Part shown: piece by piece, positions 54,968-63,933 of the stretch
Layout: each line of letters starts with the position of its first letter
How positions within the stretch are numbered: position 1 is the stretch's first letter
Source: JBAXEO01 sp963789515
Lineage (GTDB): Bacteria; Actinomycetota; Coriobacteriia; Anaerosomatales; JAAXUF01
DNA length: 64,000 nt
Assembly (NCBI GenBank): GCA_963789515.1
Contig: CAWBKW010000004.1
Span: 310,001 to 374,000, forward strand
Direction: 5' to 3'
The notes under the pieces: model-generated
Seen by the model: only the letters and a program-made list of their open reading frames with translations
Database searches by the model: none
Told to the model about the DNA's origin: nothing
Made by a program: the position numbers and the translations under genes

Positions 54968-57550
54968 CTAGCGCATCACGAAGCCGTCCTGGTCGACGTC
55001 CACGGTGACCGTGTCACCCTCGTGCACCTCGCCCCGGATGATCGCGCTCGCGACCCGATCGACCACCTCGCGCTGGATGAGCCGCTTGAGCGGTCGCGCG
55101 CCGAACACCGGGTCGAACCCGTCCAGCGACAGCCGCTCGATCGCCGCCGGCGTGAGCTCGAGCGCGATCTTGCGCTCGGCAAGCCGCTGGCGAACGGACT
55201 CGAGCTGCAGCACGACGATGTCGGCAAGTTCATCGAGCGTCAGCGCGTGGAAGATCACGGTGTCGTCGACGCGGTTGAGGAACTCCGGCCTGAACGTTGC
55301 GCGCAGCGCCTCCTGGAGCATCGCGTTCATCTGCTTCTCGTCGGCACCACCCTCTGCGAACTGCTGGATGAACTGCGAGCCGACGTTGCTCGTCATGATG
55401 ACGATGGCGTTCTTGAAGCTCACCACACGGCCCTGGCCGTCGGTGAGCCGTCCGTCGTCGAGCACCTGCAGCAGCACGTTGAACACGTCGGGGTGCGCCT
55501 TCTCGATCTCGTCGAGCAGGATGACGCTGTACGGGCGCCGGCGGACCGCCTCGGTGATCTGGCCGCCTTCCTCGTATCCGACATAGCCCGGAGGTGCTCC
55601 GATGAGCCGCTGGACGCTGAACTTCTCCATGTACTCCGACATGTCGATGCGCACCATCGCGCGAGGGTCGTCGAAGAGGTAGCTCGCGAGGGTCTTGGCC
55701 AGCTCCGTCTTGCCCACGCCGGTCGGTCCGAGGAACAGGAAGCTCCCGATGGGCCGGTCCGGGTCCGATAGTCCTGCGCGCGACCGCCGTATGGCACCCG
55801 CGACCGCCGCAACCGCCTCGTCTTGGCCGATCACGCGCTCGTGCAGCACGTCCTCGAGGTTCGCCAGCTTGGCCATCTCGCCCTGCATCATCCGGCTGAC
55901 CGGGACCCCGGTCCACGCCGAGACGACCTCGGCGACTTCCTCCTCGGTGACCTCTTCCTTGAGCATCGCGCCCGACTCCTGCTGGCCGCGCAGCTTCTCG
56001 TCCGCCGAGACCAGCTCGGCCTCGAGCTGCGGGATGCGGCCGTAGCGGATCTCGGCGGCGCGCGTCAGGTCGCCGTCACGCGTTGCGCGCTCCTCGTCAC
56101 CGCGCGCCTCGTCCAGATCGGCCTTGAGCTGCTGAACGGTGACGATGACCGCCTTCTCGTTCTCCCAGGCCGCCTTCTTGCCCGCAAGCTTCTCGTTGAC
56201 CTGCGCCATCTCGGCGCGCAGCGCCTCCAGCCGCTCGACCGAGGCGGCGTCCTTCTCCTTCATGAGCGCCTGCTCCTCGATCTGGAGCTGCGTCAGCTGG
56301 CGCGCCAGCGAGTCGATCTCGACCGGCATCGAGTCGATCTCGATGCGCAGCCTGCTCGCGGCCTCGTCGATGAGATCGATCGCCTTGTCGGGCAGGAACC
56401 GGTCGGCGATGTAGCGGTTCGACAGCTCCGCCGCCGAGACGATCGCCCCGTCGGTGATCCGCACGCCATGGTGGACCTCGTACTTCTCCTTCAGGCCGCG
56501 CAGGATGGCGATCGTGTCCTCGACCGTCGGCTCGCCCACGTAGACGGGCTGGAACCGGCGCTCGAGCGCCGCGTCCTTCTCGATGTGCTTACGGTACTCA
56601 TCGAGCGTGGTCGCGCCGATGGCGTGCAGCTCGCCGCGCGCGAGCGCGGGCTTGAGCATGTTGCCCGCGTCCATCGCACCCTCGGCCGCACCGGCGCCGA
56701 CGATGGTGTGCAGCTCGTCGATGAACAGGATGATCTGCCCCGCCGACTCCTCGACCTCCCGCAGCACGGCCTTCAGGCGGTCCTCGAACTCGCCGCGGTA
56801 CTTCGCACCGGCGACCATCGAAGCGAGGTCGAGCGTGATGACGTCCTTGTCCCGCAGCGAGGACGGCACGTCGCCCGCCACGATCCGCTGCGCCAGCCCC
56901 TCGACGATGGCGGTCTTTCCCGTGCCCGGCTCGCCGATCAGCACGGGGTTGTTCTTGGTGCGGCGCGACAGCACCTGGATGGCCCGTCGGATCTCGTCGA
57001 CCCGCCCGATGACCGGATCGAGCTTGCCGTCGCGCGCGGCCTCGGTGAGGTTGCGCCCGTAGCGCTCGAGAGCCTGGAACTGAGCCTCGGGGTTCTGGTC
57101 GGTCACCTTGCTGCCGCGGCGGAGCTCCTCGACCGCCGCCCCTACGCGCGCCTCGCGTGGCGCCGGTGCGCTCGAGGATCCGTCCGGCCGCGCCCTTGTC
57201 GGCCGCGAGCGCCATCAAGGAGGTGCTCGCTCGAGACGTAGGCGTCCTTCATCTTCTCGGCGGACTTGAAAGCAGCCGAGAGCACCGTGTTGAGCCGTGG
57301 GCCGACGCCCGGCTGGACCGCCCCGCTCACACGGGGCGACGACGCAAGCGCCTCGTCGATCGGCCGCGTCCAGCGCTGCCGGATCGGCGCCGATCTTGGA
57401 GAGGATCGGCCGGACGATTCCGTCGGCCTGGTCGAGCAGCGCCTTGAGCAGGTGCTCGGGCTCCACTGCGGCCGCATCTCCCTCGCTCGCAATCCCGGCG
57501 GCGGCCTCAAGCGCCTCTTGCGCCTTGATTGTCAGCTTGTCGAGTCTCAT
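54968..57550 (-). CDS. clpB: ClpB disaggregase (three frame changes in the N-terminal region)
   Basis: About 861 residues from the ATG at 57550 (AAAGGAGATGCG upstream). N-domain RLDKLTIKAQEALEAAAGIA and EPEHLLKALLDQ; frame changes near 57370, 57218 and 57160 fall in this part. NBD1: Walker A GEPGTGKTAIVEG, Walker B IILFIDELHTIVG. The coiled-coil M domain runs through LTQLQIEEQALMKEKDAASVERL. NBD2: GPTGVGKTELAKTLA, VILLDEIEKAHPDVFN. The C-terminus ends DQDGFVMR. Works with DnaK to recover aggregated protein. It is downstream of the dnaK-grpE-dnaJ-hspR cluster on the same strand. Confidence 0.95.
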
Positions 57551-57621
57551 ATCCACGCATCTCCTTTGGCGACTATGCCGCCACCGTTCCTTCGACGCCG
57601 ACCGGCGTCACCTCTTCACGC

Positions 57622-57649
57622 TTCAAGCAGGTTGTGTTCGGTTCTTGAA
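57622..57649 (-). repeat. Inverted repeat TTCAAG-N16-CTTGAA upstream of clpB
   Basis: TTCAAG at 57622-57627 and CTTGAA at 57644-57649, about 75 bases before the clpB ATG. The half-sites resemble HspR half-sites (CTTGA), but orientation and spacing differ from the HAIR element. It could be a variant operator or chance. Confidence 0.25.
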
Positions 57650-57679
57650 CAGGCGTGACCACACCCAAGCGACCGCGTA

Positions 57680-57778
57680 TCAACCGGGGCCTCCGCGTAC
57701 CTCACCGCTGGTCAGGCCCTCGAGCCAGCGCACCATGTGCGAACGAGGATCGGTCGGCTTTGCTTCCTCCGGGGTCAT
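57680..57778 (-). CDS. Possible 32-residue small protein overlapping the end of hspR
   Basis: An ATG at 57778 overlaps the hspR stop as ATGA and opens MTPEEAKPTDPRSHMVRWLEG to a stop at 57680. The ATGA overlap is a translational coupling arrangement used elsewhere in this window (mazG-eno, MFS-M28, vapBC). It could instead be a frame-shifted extension of HspR. No family recognised. Confidence 0.3.
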   Translation of the reverse strand: MTPEEAKPTDPRSHMVRWLEGLTSGEVRGGPG

Positions 57779-58191
57779 GATCCCTGTCCGATCCGCCGAA
57801 CGACCGCTCCCCGCTCCACGCGTACGAGCGCCGCCCGAACCTCCTGGCGGCGCGCCGTCTCGCGCGCGATGCGGGCCGATGCCTCCGCACGGCGTGCAAG
57901 CGCAAGCGCGTTCGCAAGTTCGGCCTGCATGTGCTCGATCTCGCGCTGAAGCTCGATGATCTGCGTGACGCCGGCCAGGTTGATGCCCTCTTCCTGGGTC
58001 AGCCTCTGGATCTCCCGCAGCCGCTCGACGTCCGCCTGCGAGTACAGCCGCGTGTTTCCCGCCGAACGCTTCGGAGACACCAGGCACTTGCGCTCGTAGA
58101 TGCGCAGTGTCTGAGGGTGCACGCCCGCGAGATCGGCCGCCACGCTGATCATGTACAGAGGCCTGTCGTGATCGCCTCGCCTGTCGCTCAC
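57775..58191 (-). CDS. hspR: HspR heat-shock repressor (MerR family)
   Basis: 138 residues from the GTG at 58191 (GGAAGGACGAGCT upstream). PLYMISVAADLAGVHPQTLRIYERKCLVSPKRSAGNTRLYSQADVERLREIQRLTQEEGINLAGV is the HspR HTH signature. A coiled-coil tail follows (ELQREIEHMQAELANALALARR). HspR represses dnaK and clpB operons from HAIR sites with DnaK as co-repressor in Actinobacteria. It is last in dnaK-grpE-dnaJ-hspR. Confidence 0.95.
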   Translation of the reverse strand: MSDRRGDHDRPLYMISVAADLAGVHPQTLRIYERKCLVSPKRSAGNTRLYSQADVERLREIQRLTQEEGINLAGVTQIIELQREIEHMQAELANALALARRAEASARIARETARRQEVRAALVRVERGAVVRRIGQGS

Positions 58192-58219
58192 AGCTCGTCC
58201 TTCCGTTGACTGCCCGACG

Positions 58220-59341
58220 CTAGTGAATGTGTGCGCGCACGTCCTCGCCCTGCTCTGCCGAGAAGGCCTCAAGCGCCTCGCGCTGCTGGTCGCTCAGATG
58301 CTTGGGCACGGCGATCCGCGCCTTGACCTTCAGGTCCCCGGAGCCGGAGCCCTTGAGTTTGGGAGCTCCCTGGCCGCGTATGCGGAACACGGCACCATCC
58401 TGCGTGCCGGGCGGGATCTTGATCTTCACCTTCGCGCCCGCGGGCGTGGGTACGGTGACCTGGGTCCCCAGCGCCACCTCGGCGATGGTGACGGGCAGGT
58501 CCAGCCCGACGTCAGCGCCGTCACGCGAATAGAACGGGTGCGGCTTGATCTTTGTGACAACGTACAAGTCGCCTGGGGGGCCCCCGTTCGAACCCGAAGC
58601 ACCCTTGCCCTTGAAGCGCAGCTTGCCTCCGTCGGTGGCGCCGGCGGGAACGTTGACGGTCACCGGCACTCGGCGCTTCACCGAGCCGGCTCCGCGGCAC
58701 GCCGTGCACGGCTGCTCGATGACGGTGCCTGACCCGGCGCAGCGCGGACACGGACGCGAGAAGCCGAACATGCCCTGGCCCTCGCTCACGCTGCCTGCGC
58801 CGCCGCACGCGGGACAGGTCGTCGCCGAGGTCCCCGGCTTGGCTCCCGACCCCTTGCACGCCGAGCAGATCTCGTCTCGGTCCACCTCGATCTTGGTCGA
58901 GGTTCCGCTGAATGCCTGCTGGAAGCTGAGTTCCAGATCCAGCTGCAGGTCGGTTCCGCGATGCGGCTGGGGCTGGGCGCGGCGCGAAGCGCGTCCGCCT
59001 CGGCCGCCTCCGAACACGCTGCCGAAGATGTCTCCGAGGTCACCCAGGTCGGCCTGCTGATACGAGTAGCCACTGCCGGGGCCTCCGCCGTAGCCTGCCG
59101 GCCCACCGGCTCCCGGAGGCATCTTCCCTCCGAAGTACTGGCCGTACTGGTCGTACTCGGACCGCTTCTCCGGATCAGAGAGCACCTCGTAGGCGGTGTT
59201 GAGCTCCTTGAACTTCTCCTCATCACCGCCGGCATCGGGATGGTGCTTGCGGGCGAGCTTGCGAAACGCCTTCTTGACCTCGTCAGAAGAGGCGTCCTTC
59301 TTCACGCCGAGGACATCGTAGTAGTTCGCTGTGGGCGCCAT
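58220..59341 (-). CDS. dnaJ: Co-chaperone DnaJ
   Basis: 373 residues from the ATG at 59341. J domain NYYDVLGVKKDASSDEVKKAFRKLARKHHPDAGG with the HPD motif at about 33-35; a Gly-rich linker; four CxxCxGxG-type zinc repeats (CSACKGSG, CPACGGAG, CPRCAGSG, CTACRGAG); and C-terminal substrate domains. Stimulates DnaK ATPase. It starts 4 bases after the grpE stop. An earlier in-frame start would overlap grpE and is not needed. Confidence 0.96.
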   Translation of the reverse strand: MAPTANYYDVLGVKKDASSDEVKKAFRKLARKHHPDAGGDEEKFKELNTAYEVLSDPEKRSEYDQYGQYFGGKMPPGAGGPAGYGGGPGSGYSYQQADLGDLGDIFGSVFGGGRGGRASRRAQPQPHRGTDLQLDLELSFQQAFSGTSTKIEVDRDEICSACKGSGAKPGTSATTCPACGGAGSVSEGQGMFGFSRPCPRCAGSGTVIEQPCTACRGAGSVKRRVPVTVNVPAGATDGGKLRFKGKGASGSNGGPPGDLYVVTKIKPHPFYSRDGADVGLDLPVTIAEVALGTQVTVPTPAGAKVKIKIPPGTQDGAVFRIRGQGAPKLKGSGSGDLKVKARIAVPKHLSDQQREALEAFSAEQGEDVRAHIH

Positions 59342-59345
59342 GGTG

Positions 59346-60035
59346 CTACGCCCCGCCCGAAGGTCCTCCGGTCGAGACGACGACCGTCGCATGCCGAATC
59401 ACGATTCCGCCCATGCTGTAGCCCTTCTGAAAGACCGACACGACGGTCCCTTCGGGAACCTCAGGGTCCTCCTGCTGACTGACCGCCTGCTGGGTCGTCG
59501 GATCGAACGGCTCACCGAAGGGATCGATCACCTCGACCCCCTCCTTGGCCAACGCCGCGAGTATCTGCGCCTGAACGGCCTCGACGCCGGAGAGCAGATT
59601 CCCGAGCTCCGCTCCGCCCGACATCGAGATCAGAGACGCGCTCAATGCGACCGCATTCGACTCCTGACCGTGGAGAATCGCGCGCTCCAGGTTGTCGATC
59701 GCGGGAAGCAGCTCGGTCACGAGGCTTCTTGTGGCCCGCCTGCGCTCCTCCTCGCGCTCGCGTGCGGTTCGCTTGCGGAAGTTGTCGAACTCGGCTTGCC
59801 CTCGCAAAACGCGGTCACGGAGCTCGGCCGCCTCGGCCTTGGCGGCCTCCAACTCCGACTCCATCACGTCGCCGCGCAACTCGAACTCGGCTCCAAGATC
59901 GGCGACGAGTTCCGGGTCGATCCCCACATCATCTGGCATGGGGGCGGGGTCCATCGGCTCCGCCGGATTGCTATGTCTTGCAGGAGGCGGAGTCGATGGA
60001 CCCCGCCCCCCGGCAACGTTGTGCGGGTCGCTCAT
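59346..60035 (-). CDS. grpE: Nucleotide exchange factor GrpE
   Basis: 229 residues. A Pro-rich disordered start, a long coiled coil (GDVMESELEAAKAEAAELRDRVLRGQAEFDNFRKRTAREREEE) and the C-terminal beta domain (LAKEGVEVIDPFGEPFDPTTQQAV, GTVVSVFQKGYSMGGIVIRHATVVVS). It releases ADP from DnaK. The ATG at 60035 overlaps the dnaK stop (TGATG). Confidence 0.95.
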   Translation of the reverse strand: MSDPHNVAGGRGPSTPPPARHSNPAEPMDPAPMPDDVGIDPELVADLGAEFELRGDVMESELEAAKAEAAELRDRVLRGQAEFDNFRKRTAREREEERRRATRSLVTELLPAIDNLERAILHGQESNAVALSASLISMSGGAELGNLLSGVEAVQAQILAALAKEGVEVIDPFGEPFDPTTQQAVSQQEDPEVPEGTVVSVFQKGYSMGGIVIRHATVVVSTGGPSGGA

Positions 60036-61933
60036 CACGACTCGTCTCCATCTACCACTTCGTAGTCGGCGTCGACGACGTCCTCGCCGGATTCGGCGGT
60101 GGGCTCTGACGTCGGCTCGGCATCCGCTTCCTGCGCGGCCGAGTACACGATCTCGGCGAGCTTGTAGCCTGCTGCCTGCAGCGCCTCGGTCGTTGCCTTG
60201 ATCTCGTCGACATCGCTGCCCTCGAGGGCCTTCTTCGCGGCCTCGATGGCCGCCTCGTTCTCGGCCTTCGAGTCATCCGGCACCTTGTCGCCCAGTTCCT
60301 TGAGAGTCTTCTCGGTGGCATAGATGAGCGAGTCGGCGGTGTTGCGAACCTCGACCTCTTCCTTGCGCTTGCGGTCGTCGTCGGCGTGGCTGTCCGCGTC
60401 GGAGACCATGCGGTCGACTTCCTGGTCCGAGAGCGCCGTGGAACCGGAGATCGTGATCTTCTGCTCCTGGCCGGTACCCAGATCCTTGGCCGAGACGTTC
60501 ACGATGCCGTTGGCATCGATGTCGAAGGTCACCTCGATCTGCGGCACGCCACGCGGCGCGGACGGGATGTTCATCAGATGGAACTTGCCGAGCGTCTTGT
60601 TGTCCGCAGCGAACTCGCGCTCGCCCTGCAGGACGTGGATCTCGACGCTGCTCTGGCCGTCAGCGGCCGTGGTGTAGGTCTCGGTCTTGCGCGTCGGGAT
60701 GGTGGTGTTGCGCTCGATCATCTTGGTCATGACGCCGCCGAGTGTCTCCACGCCCAGTGCGAGCGGGGTCACGTCGAGCAGGAGGATGTCCTTGACGTCG
60801 CCGGAGAGCACGCCGCCCTGGATGGCCGCGCCGACTGCGACGACCTCGTCAGGATTGACGCCCATGTGCGGGTCCTTGCCGGTCATCTTCTTGACCAGCT
60901 CCTGCACGGCCGGCATGCGGGTCGAACCACCGACGAGGATGACCTCGTCGATGTCGCCCATCTTCACGCCGGCGTCCTTCATGGCTGCCTCGACCGGCTT
61001 GCGGGTGCGCTCGAGCAGGTCATCGGTGACCTTCTCGAACTCCGAGCGCGTGATGGTGTAGTCGAGGTGCTTGGGGCCGGACGCGTCCGCCGTGATGAAC
61101 GGAAGGTTGATCTGCGTCTGCTGCGTGGTCGACAGCTCCATCTTGGCGCGCTCGGCGCCTTCCTTCAGGCGCTGCAGAGCCATCTTGTCGTTGCGAAGGT
61201 CGATCCCGTGGTCGGACTTGAACTTGTCGGCGAGCCAGTTGATGACCTTCTGGTCCCAGTCGTCTCCGCCGAGATGGTTGTCGCCGTTGGTCGACTTCAC
61301 CTCGAACACGCCGTCGCCCAGCTCCATGACCGAAACGTCGAACGTGCCGCCGCCCAGGTCGAAGACGAGTACGGTCTGGCTTTCGTCGCCCTTGTCCAGA
61401 CCGTACGCCAGCGCGGCCGCCGTCGGCTCGTTGATGATCCGCAGGACCTCAAGGCCCGCGATCTTGCCGGCGTCCTTGGTGGCCTGGCGCTGCATGTCGT
61501 TGAAGTACGCGGGTACGGTGATGACCGCCTGTGTGACCGTCTCGCCAAGGTACTTCTCGGCGTCGGCCTTGAGCTTCTGGAGGGTCATCGCCGAGATCTC
61601 CTCGGGCGTGTAGTCCTTGCCCTCGATCTTGACTTCGACTCGGCCGTCCTTGCCCTTGATGACCTCGTAGGCCACGGTCTTGAGTTCCGAGCTGACCTCT
61701 GAGAACTTGCGTCCCATGAACCGCTTGATCGATGTGATGGTGTTCTCAGGGTTGGTCACGGCCTGGTTCTTCGCCGCCTTGCCCACCACGCGCTCCCCAT
61801 CCTTGCGGAACGCGACGACCGACGGCGTCGTGCGGTCGCCCTCTGCGTTGATGATGATGGTCGGCTCTCCGCCTTCGAGAACGGCCATCGCCGAGTTGGT
61901 CGTGCCCAGATCGATACCGATTACCTTGCCCAT
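60035..61933 (-). CDS. dnaK: Chaperone DnaK (Hsp70)
   Basis: 632 residues. ATPase domain begins KVIGIDLGTTNSAMAVLEGG and contains VPAYFNDMQRQATKDAG, VLVFDLGGGTFDVSVMELG and VILVGGSTRMPAVQELV. Substrate domain: LLLDVTPLALGVETLGG. The acidic tail ends DADYEVVDGDES. Intact and full length. First gene of dnaK-grpE-dnaJ-hspR. Confidence 0.98.
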   Translation of the reverse strand: MGKVIGIDLGTTNSAMAVLEGGEPTIIINAEGDRTTPSVVAFRKDGERVVGKAAKNQAVTNPENTITSIKRFMGRKFSEVSSELKTVAYEVIKGKDGRVEVKIEGKDYTPEEISAMTLQKLKADAEKYLGETVTQAVITVPAYFNDMQRQATKDAGKIAGLEVLRIINEPTAAALAYGLDKGDESQTVLVFDLGGGTFDVSVMELGDGVFEVKSTNGDNHLGGDDWDQKVINWLADKFKSDHGIDLRNDKMALQRLKEGAERAKMELSTTQQTQINLPFITADASGPKHLDYTITRSEFEKVTDDLLERTRKPVEAAMKDAGVKMGDIDEVILVGGSTRMPAVQELVKKMTGKDPHMGVNPDEVVAVGAAIQGGVLSGDVKDILLLDVTPLALGVETLGGVMTKMIERNTTIPTRKTETYTTAADGQSSVEIHVLQGEREFAADNKTLGKFHLMNIPSAPRGVPQIEVTFDIDANGIVNVSAKDLGTGQEQKITISGSTALSDQEVDRMVSDADSHADDDRKRKEEVEVRNTADSLIYATEKTLKELGDKVPDDSKAENEAAIEAAKKALEGSDVDEIKATTEALQAAGYKLAEIVYSAAQEADAEPTSEPTAESGEDVVDADYEVVDGDES

Positions 61934-62040
61934 GCGTCAATCCCCTTTCGGTGACGCGGGTCTTCGAGCGTTCGAACGACCCGCTTTGCTTCGACTGATC
62001 CCCTCAGGCACCGGCAGGCGCCATGGATGCTGTGCGAAAA

Positions 62041-62061
62041 TCTGAGTGCCATATTATCAAG
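62041..62061 (-). promoter_or_regulatory. HAIR-like HspR operator upstream of dnaK
   Basis: On the minus strand, CTTGATA-ATATGGC-ACTCAGA. The actinobacterial HAIR consensus is CTTGAGT-N7-ACTCAAG; the outer CTTGA and the inner ACTCA are kept with the exact 7-base spacer. It lies 108 bases before the dnaK ATG. An AT-rich TAATAT overlapping the spacer may be the -10, so HspR would block RNA polymerase. The rest of the 301-base gap 61934-62234 shows nothing I can name. Confidence 0.65.
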
Positions 62062-62234
62062 TTTCATGCCAACCCAACGACTATCTGTACCCCGATATCG
62101 CGCGCTCCTACCAAGGGGCGGGTCGCCGCTCACGGCCATAATGAGGGTCTTTACAGCGAAGCGGACGCTCGGTAAGGTACGCACGAAACTCGGGCGGCTC
62201 GAACGCCGCACGGCCGATTCGTGAAGGAGCGTCA

Positions 62235-62423
62235 ATGCCACGGCCCATCATCAACGAGGACGAATGCTCGGCGTGCGGGATCTGTGTCGACGCGTGTCCC
62301 AGTGGCGTGCTCGAGATCGTCGGCGATGCGGCCGAGCCGGTCCACGACGAGAACTGCGACGGCTGCGCGACCTGCATGGAGGAGTGCCCCATGGGCGCCA
62401 TCTCCGAGATAGAAGAAGACTAG
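62235..62423 (+). CDS. Two-[4Fe-4S] ferredoxin
   Basis: 62 residues with GAAGGAGCGTCA before the ATG. Two cluster motifs, CSACGICVDACPSG and CDGCATCMEECPMG, each CxxCxxCxxxCP. Length and acidic tail (ISEIEED) are those of clostridial-type ferredoxin. A low-potential electron carrier, consistent with anaerobic metabolism. Confidence 0.95.
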   Translation: MPRPIINEDECSACGICVDACPSGVLEIVGDAAEPVHDENCDGCATCMEECPMGAISEIEED

Positions 62424-62989
62424 TAGACAGGGCCTTCCGGTCGCGCGGCCTTCAACTGCTCCCAGACCCTGCGCTTGCGCGCGGGTTCCGTGAGCGAGGC
62501 CTCAAGCCCGCCCACGGCCACGAACCGTCTGCCGAGAACCCGTTCGGCTCGGCCGTACGACGGCTTCTCGATCCCGAAGGCGGCTGCGACGTCGAAGGCG
62601 GCTTCCTCGTCCACCGCGAGGATCAGGACCGGGTCGACGGCCTCGATCTGGGCGCGCAGTCGCGCCGCTAAGCGTTCCGTGTCGATGCCGGAGCCCGGCC
62701 GCGAGAGCGTGAAGTACACGACATCCTCAGCGTATCCGAGGGCGCCGAGCGCCTTGACCGCAGCTTCGCCGTCAGCGCCCGAGAGAGCCTCGCCGCCGGA
62801 CACCTCGGCGGGGCCGGGCAGCCCCTTGACCACGGCGACCTCTGCCAAGACCGCACCTCGCCACGCCACGGCGTCGGAGCCGGGAGCAAGGGCATCGGCG
62901 GCGAGCAGCTCGGCGCGGGCACGTGACTCGTGCAGCATACAAACGTCCGCAGTGCTTGCCCCGAGCGTGCTGTCGCCCGGGACCTTCAC
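62420..62989 (-). CDS. Unknown protein, weak uracil-DNA-glycosylase-like pattern
   Basis: 189 residues from the GTG at 62989, which overlaps the epimerase stop as GTGA. Segments include VCMLHESRARAELLAADAL, AWRGAVLAEVAVVKGLPG, GYAEDVVYFTLSRPGSG and LAARLRAQIEAVDPVLILAVDEEAAFDVAAAFG. The last recalls the QIxLVxPKxIVxLG helix-strand of family 4/5 uracil-DNA glycosylases, but the catalytic motifs and Fe-S cysteines are absent. Best treated as unknown. Coupled to the epimerase gene. Confidence 0.5.
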   Translation of the reverse strand: MKVPGDSTLGASTADVCMLHESRARAELLAADALAPGSDAVAWRGAVLAEVAVVKGLPGPAEVSGGEALSGADGEAAVKALGALGYAEDVVYFTLSRPGSGIDTERLAARLRAQIEAVDPVLILAVDEEAAFDVAAAFGIEKPSYGRAERVLGRRFVAVGGLEASLTEPARKRRVWEQLKAARPEGPVY

Positions 62990-63933
62990 GACCGACCGGC
63001 GAACCACCGCCAGGTCATGGCGGCGCCGTCGTCGAGGGATTGATGAGCACTCCATCCGAAGACCCGGCTGGCCTTGCGCGGATCCAGCGAGCTGCGGTCG
63101 ACGTCACCCTCACGCGCGGCCTCGTGCTCGACGCCGCCCAGATACTCCGACGCCTGCCGCAGCGCGAACAGGAGGTCGTCCACCGAGGACTCGATTCCGG
63201 TCGAGATGTTGTACGCGGCACCGTCGGGTCCCTCGCCAGCCACCGGCGACTCCGACATCAGCGCCGAGATGATCGCGGCCACCACATCCCCTACGTAGAT
63301 GAAGTCCCGCGTCTGCGCACCCGTTCCGTAGACGACGGGCGGCTGTCCGGCGTGCATGCGCGTGCAGAAGATGGCGACCACGCCGCCTTCCCCCGCACCA
63401 TCCTGCCGAGGGCCGTACACATTGCTGAATCGAAACGACGCATGATCGACGTCCGAGCCGGCCAGCTCCTCCGACAGCAGCCCCTCTGCGGCGAGCTTGC
63501 TGGTCCCGTAGGGATTCGCGGGTGCTTTGGGAGCCGTCTCCGGGAGCGGCAGGTCTGAGGCGAGCGGCTCGCCGTAGACGGCAGCCGAAGAGGCCGAGAT
63601 CATGCGTTTCGCGCCCGCTTCACGCGCCGCACCGGCGACGATCCGCGTTCCCTCGGCGTTGACCGCCCAATCACGTTCCGGATCCTGTATGGAGACGGCT
63701 ACGCTGGCCTGCGCCGCGAGATGAACGACGGCCTCCGGAGAGAACTCAGCGACCGCCGCGGGAAACCCGGGGTCAAGGATATCGAGCGTTCGGGACCAGG
63801 CATACGGATGGAGGTTCTCGGACGACCCCGTGGAAAGGTCGTCTATCACGCCGACCTGATGTCCGCCGCCGATCAGCGCATTGACGAGGTTGGAGCCGAT
63901 GAAGCCGGCGCCGCCCGTGACGAGAACCCGCAT
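62986..63933 (-). CDS. NAD-dependent nucleotide-sugar epimerase/dehydratase (GalE-like)
   Basis: 315 residues from the ATG at 63933 (CAGGAGGTTTCC upstream). Extended SDR: RVLVTGGAGFIGSNLVNALI with the NAD-binding GxxGxxG, VIDDLSTGSSENL, VVHLAAQASVAVSI, the SSAAVYGEP strand, and the YGTSKLAAEGLL active site (YxxxK). FSNVYGPRQD follows. Typical of UDP-glucose 4-epimerase relatives; the exact sugar is not fixed by motifs. The upstream flank 63934-64000 shows only the ribosome site. Confidence 0.88.
   Translation of the reverse strand: MRVLVTGGAGFIGSNLVNALIGGGHQVGVIDDLSTGSSENLHPYAWSRTLDILDPGFPAAVAEFSPEAVVHLAAQASVAVSIQDPERDWAVNAEGTRIVAGAAREAGAKRMISASSAAVYGEPLASDLPLPETAPKAPANPYGTSKLAAEGLLSEELAGSDVDHASFRFSNVYGPRQDGAGEGGVVAIFCTRMHAGQPPVVYGTGAQTRDFIYVGDVVAAIISALMSESPVAGEGPDGAAYNISTGIESSVDDLLFALRQASEYLGGVEHEAAREGDVDRSSLDPRKASRVFGWSAHQSLDDGAAMTWRWFAGRS

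Noticed and set aside
55823..57241. 472-codon plus-strand frame over clpB
   Set aside because: Shadow of clpB; no family features.
60386..61702. 438-codon plus-strand frame over dnaK
   Set aside because: Shadow of the intact dnaK gene.
61934..62040. CIRCE element (TTAGCACTC-N9-GAGTGCTAA) before dnaK
   Set aside because: No such sequence is present; the site found fits HAIR/HspR instead.
62420..62989. Firm call as uracil-DNA glycosylase
   Set aside because: Only one helix-strand pattern matches; catalytic motifs and Fe-S cysteines are missing.
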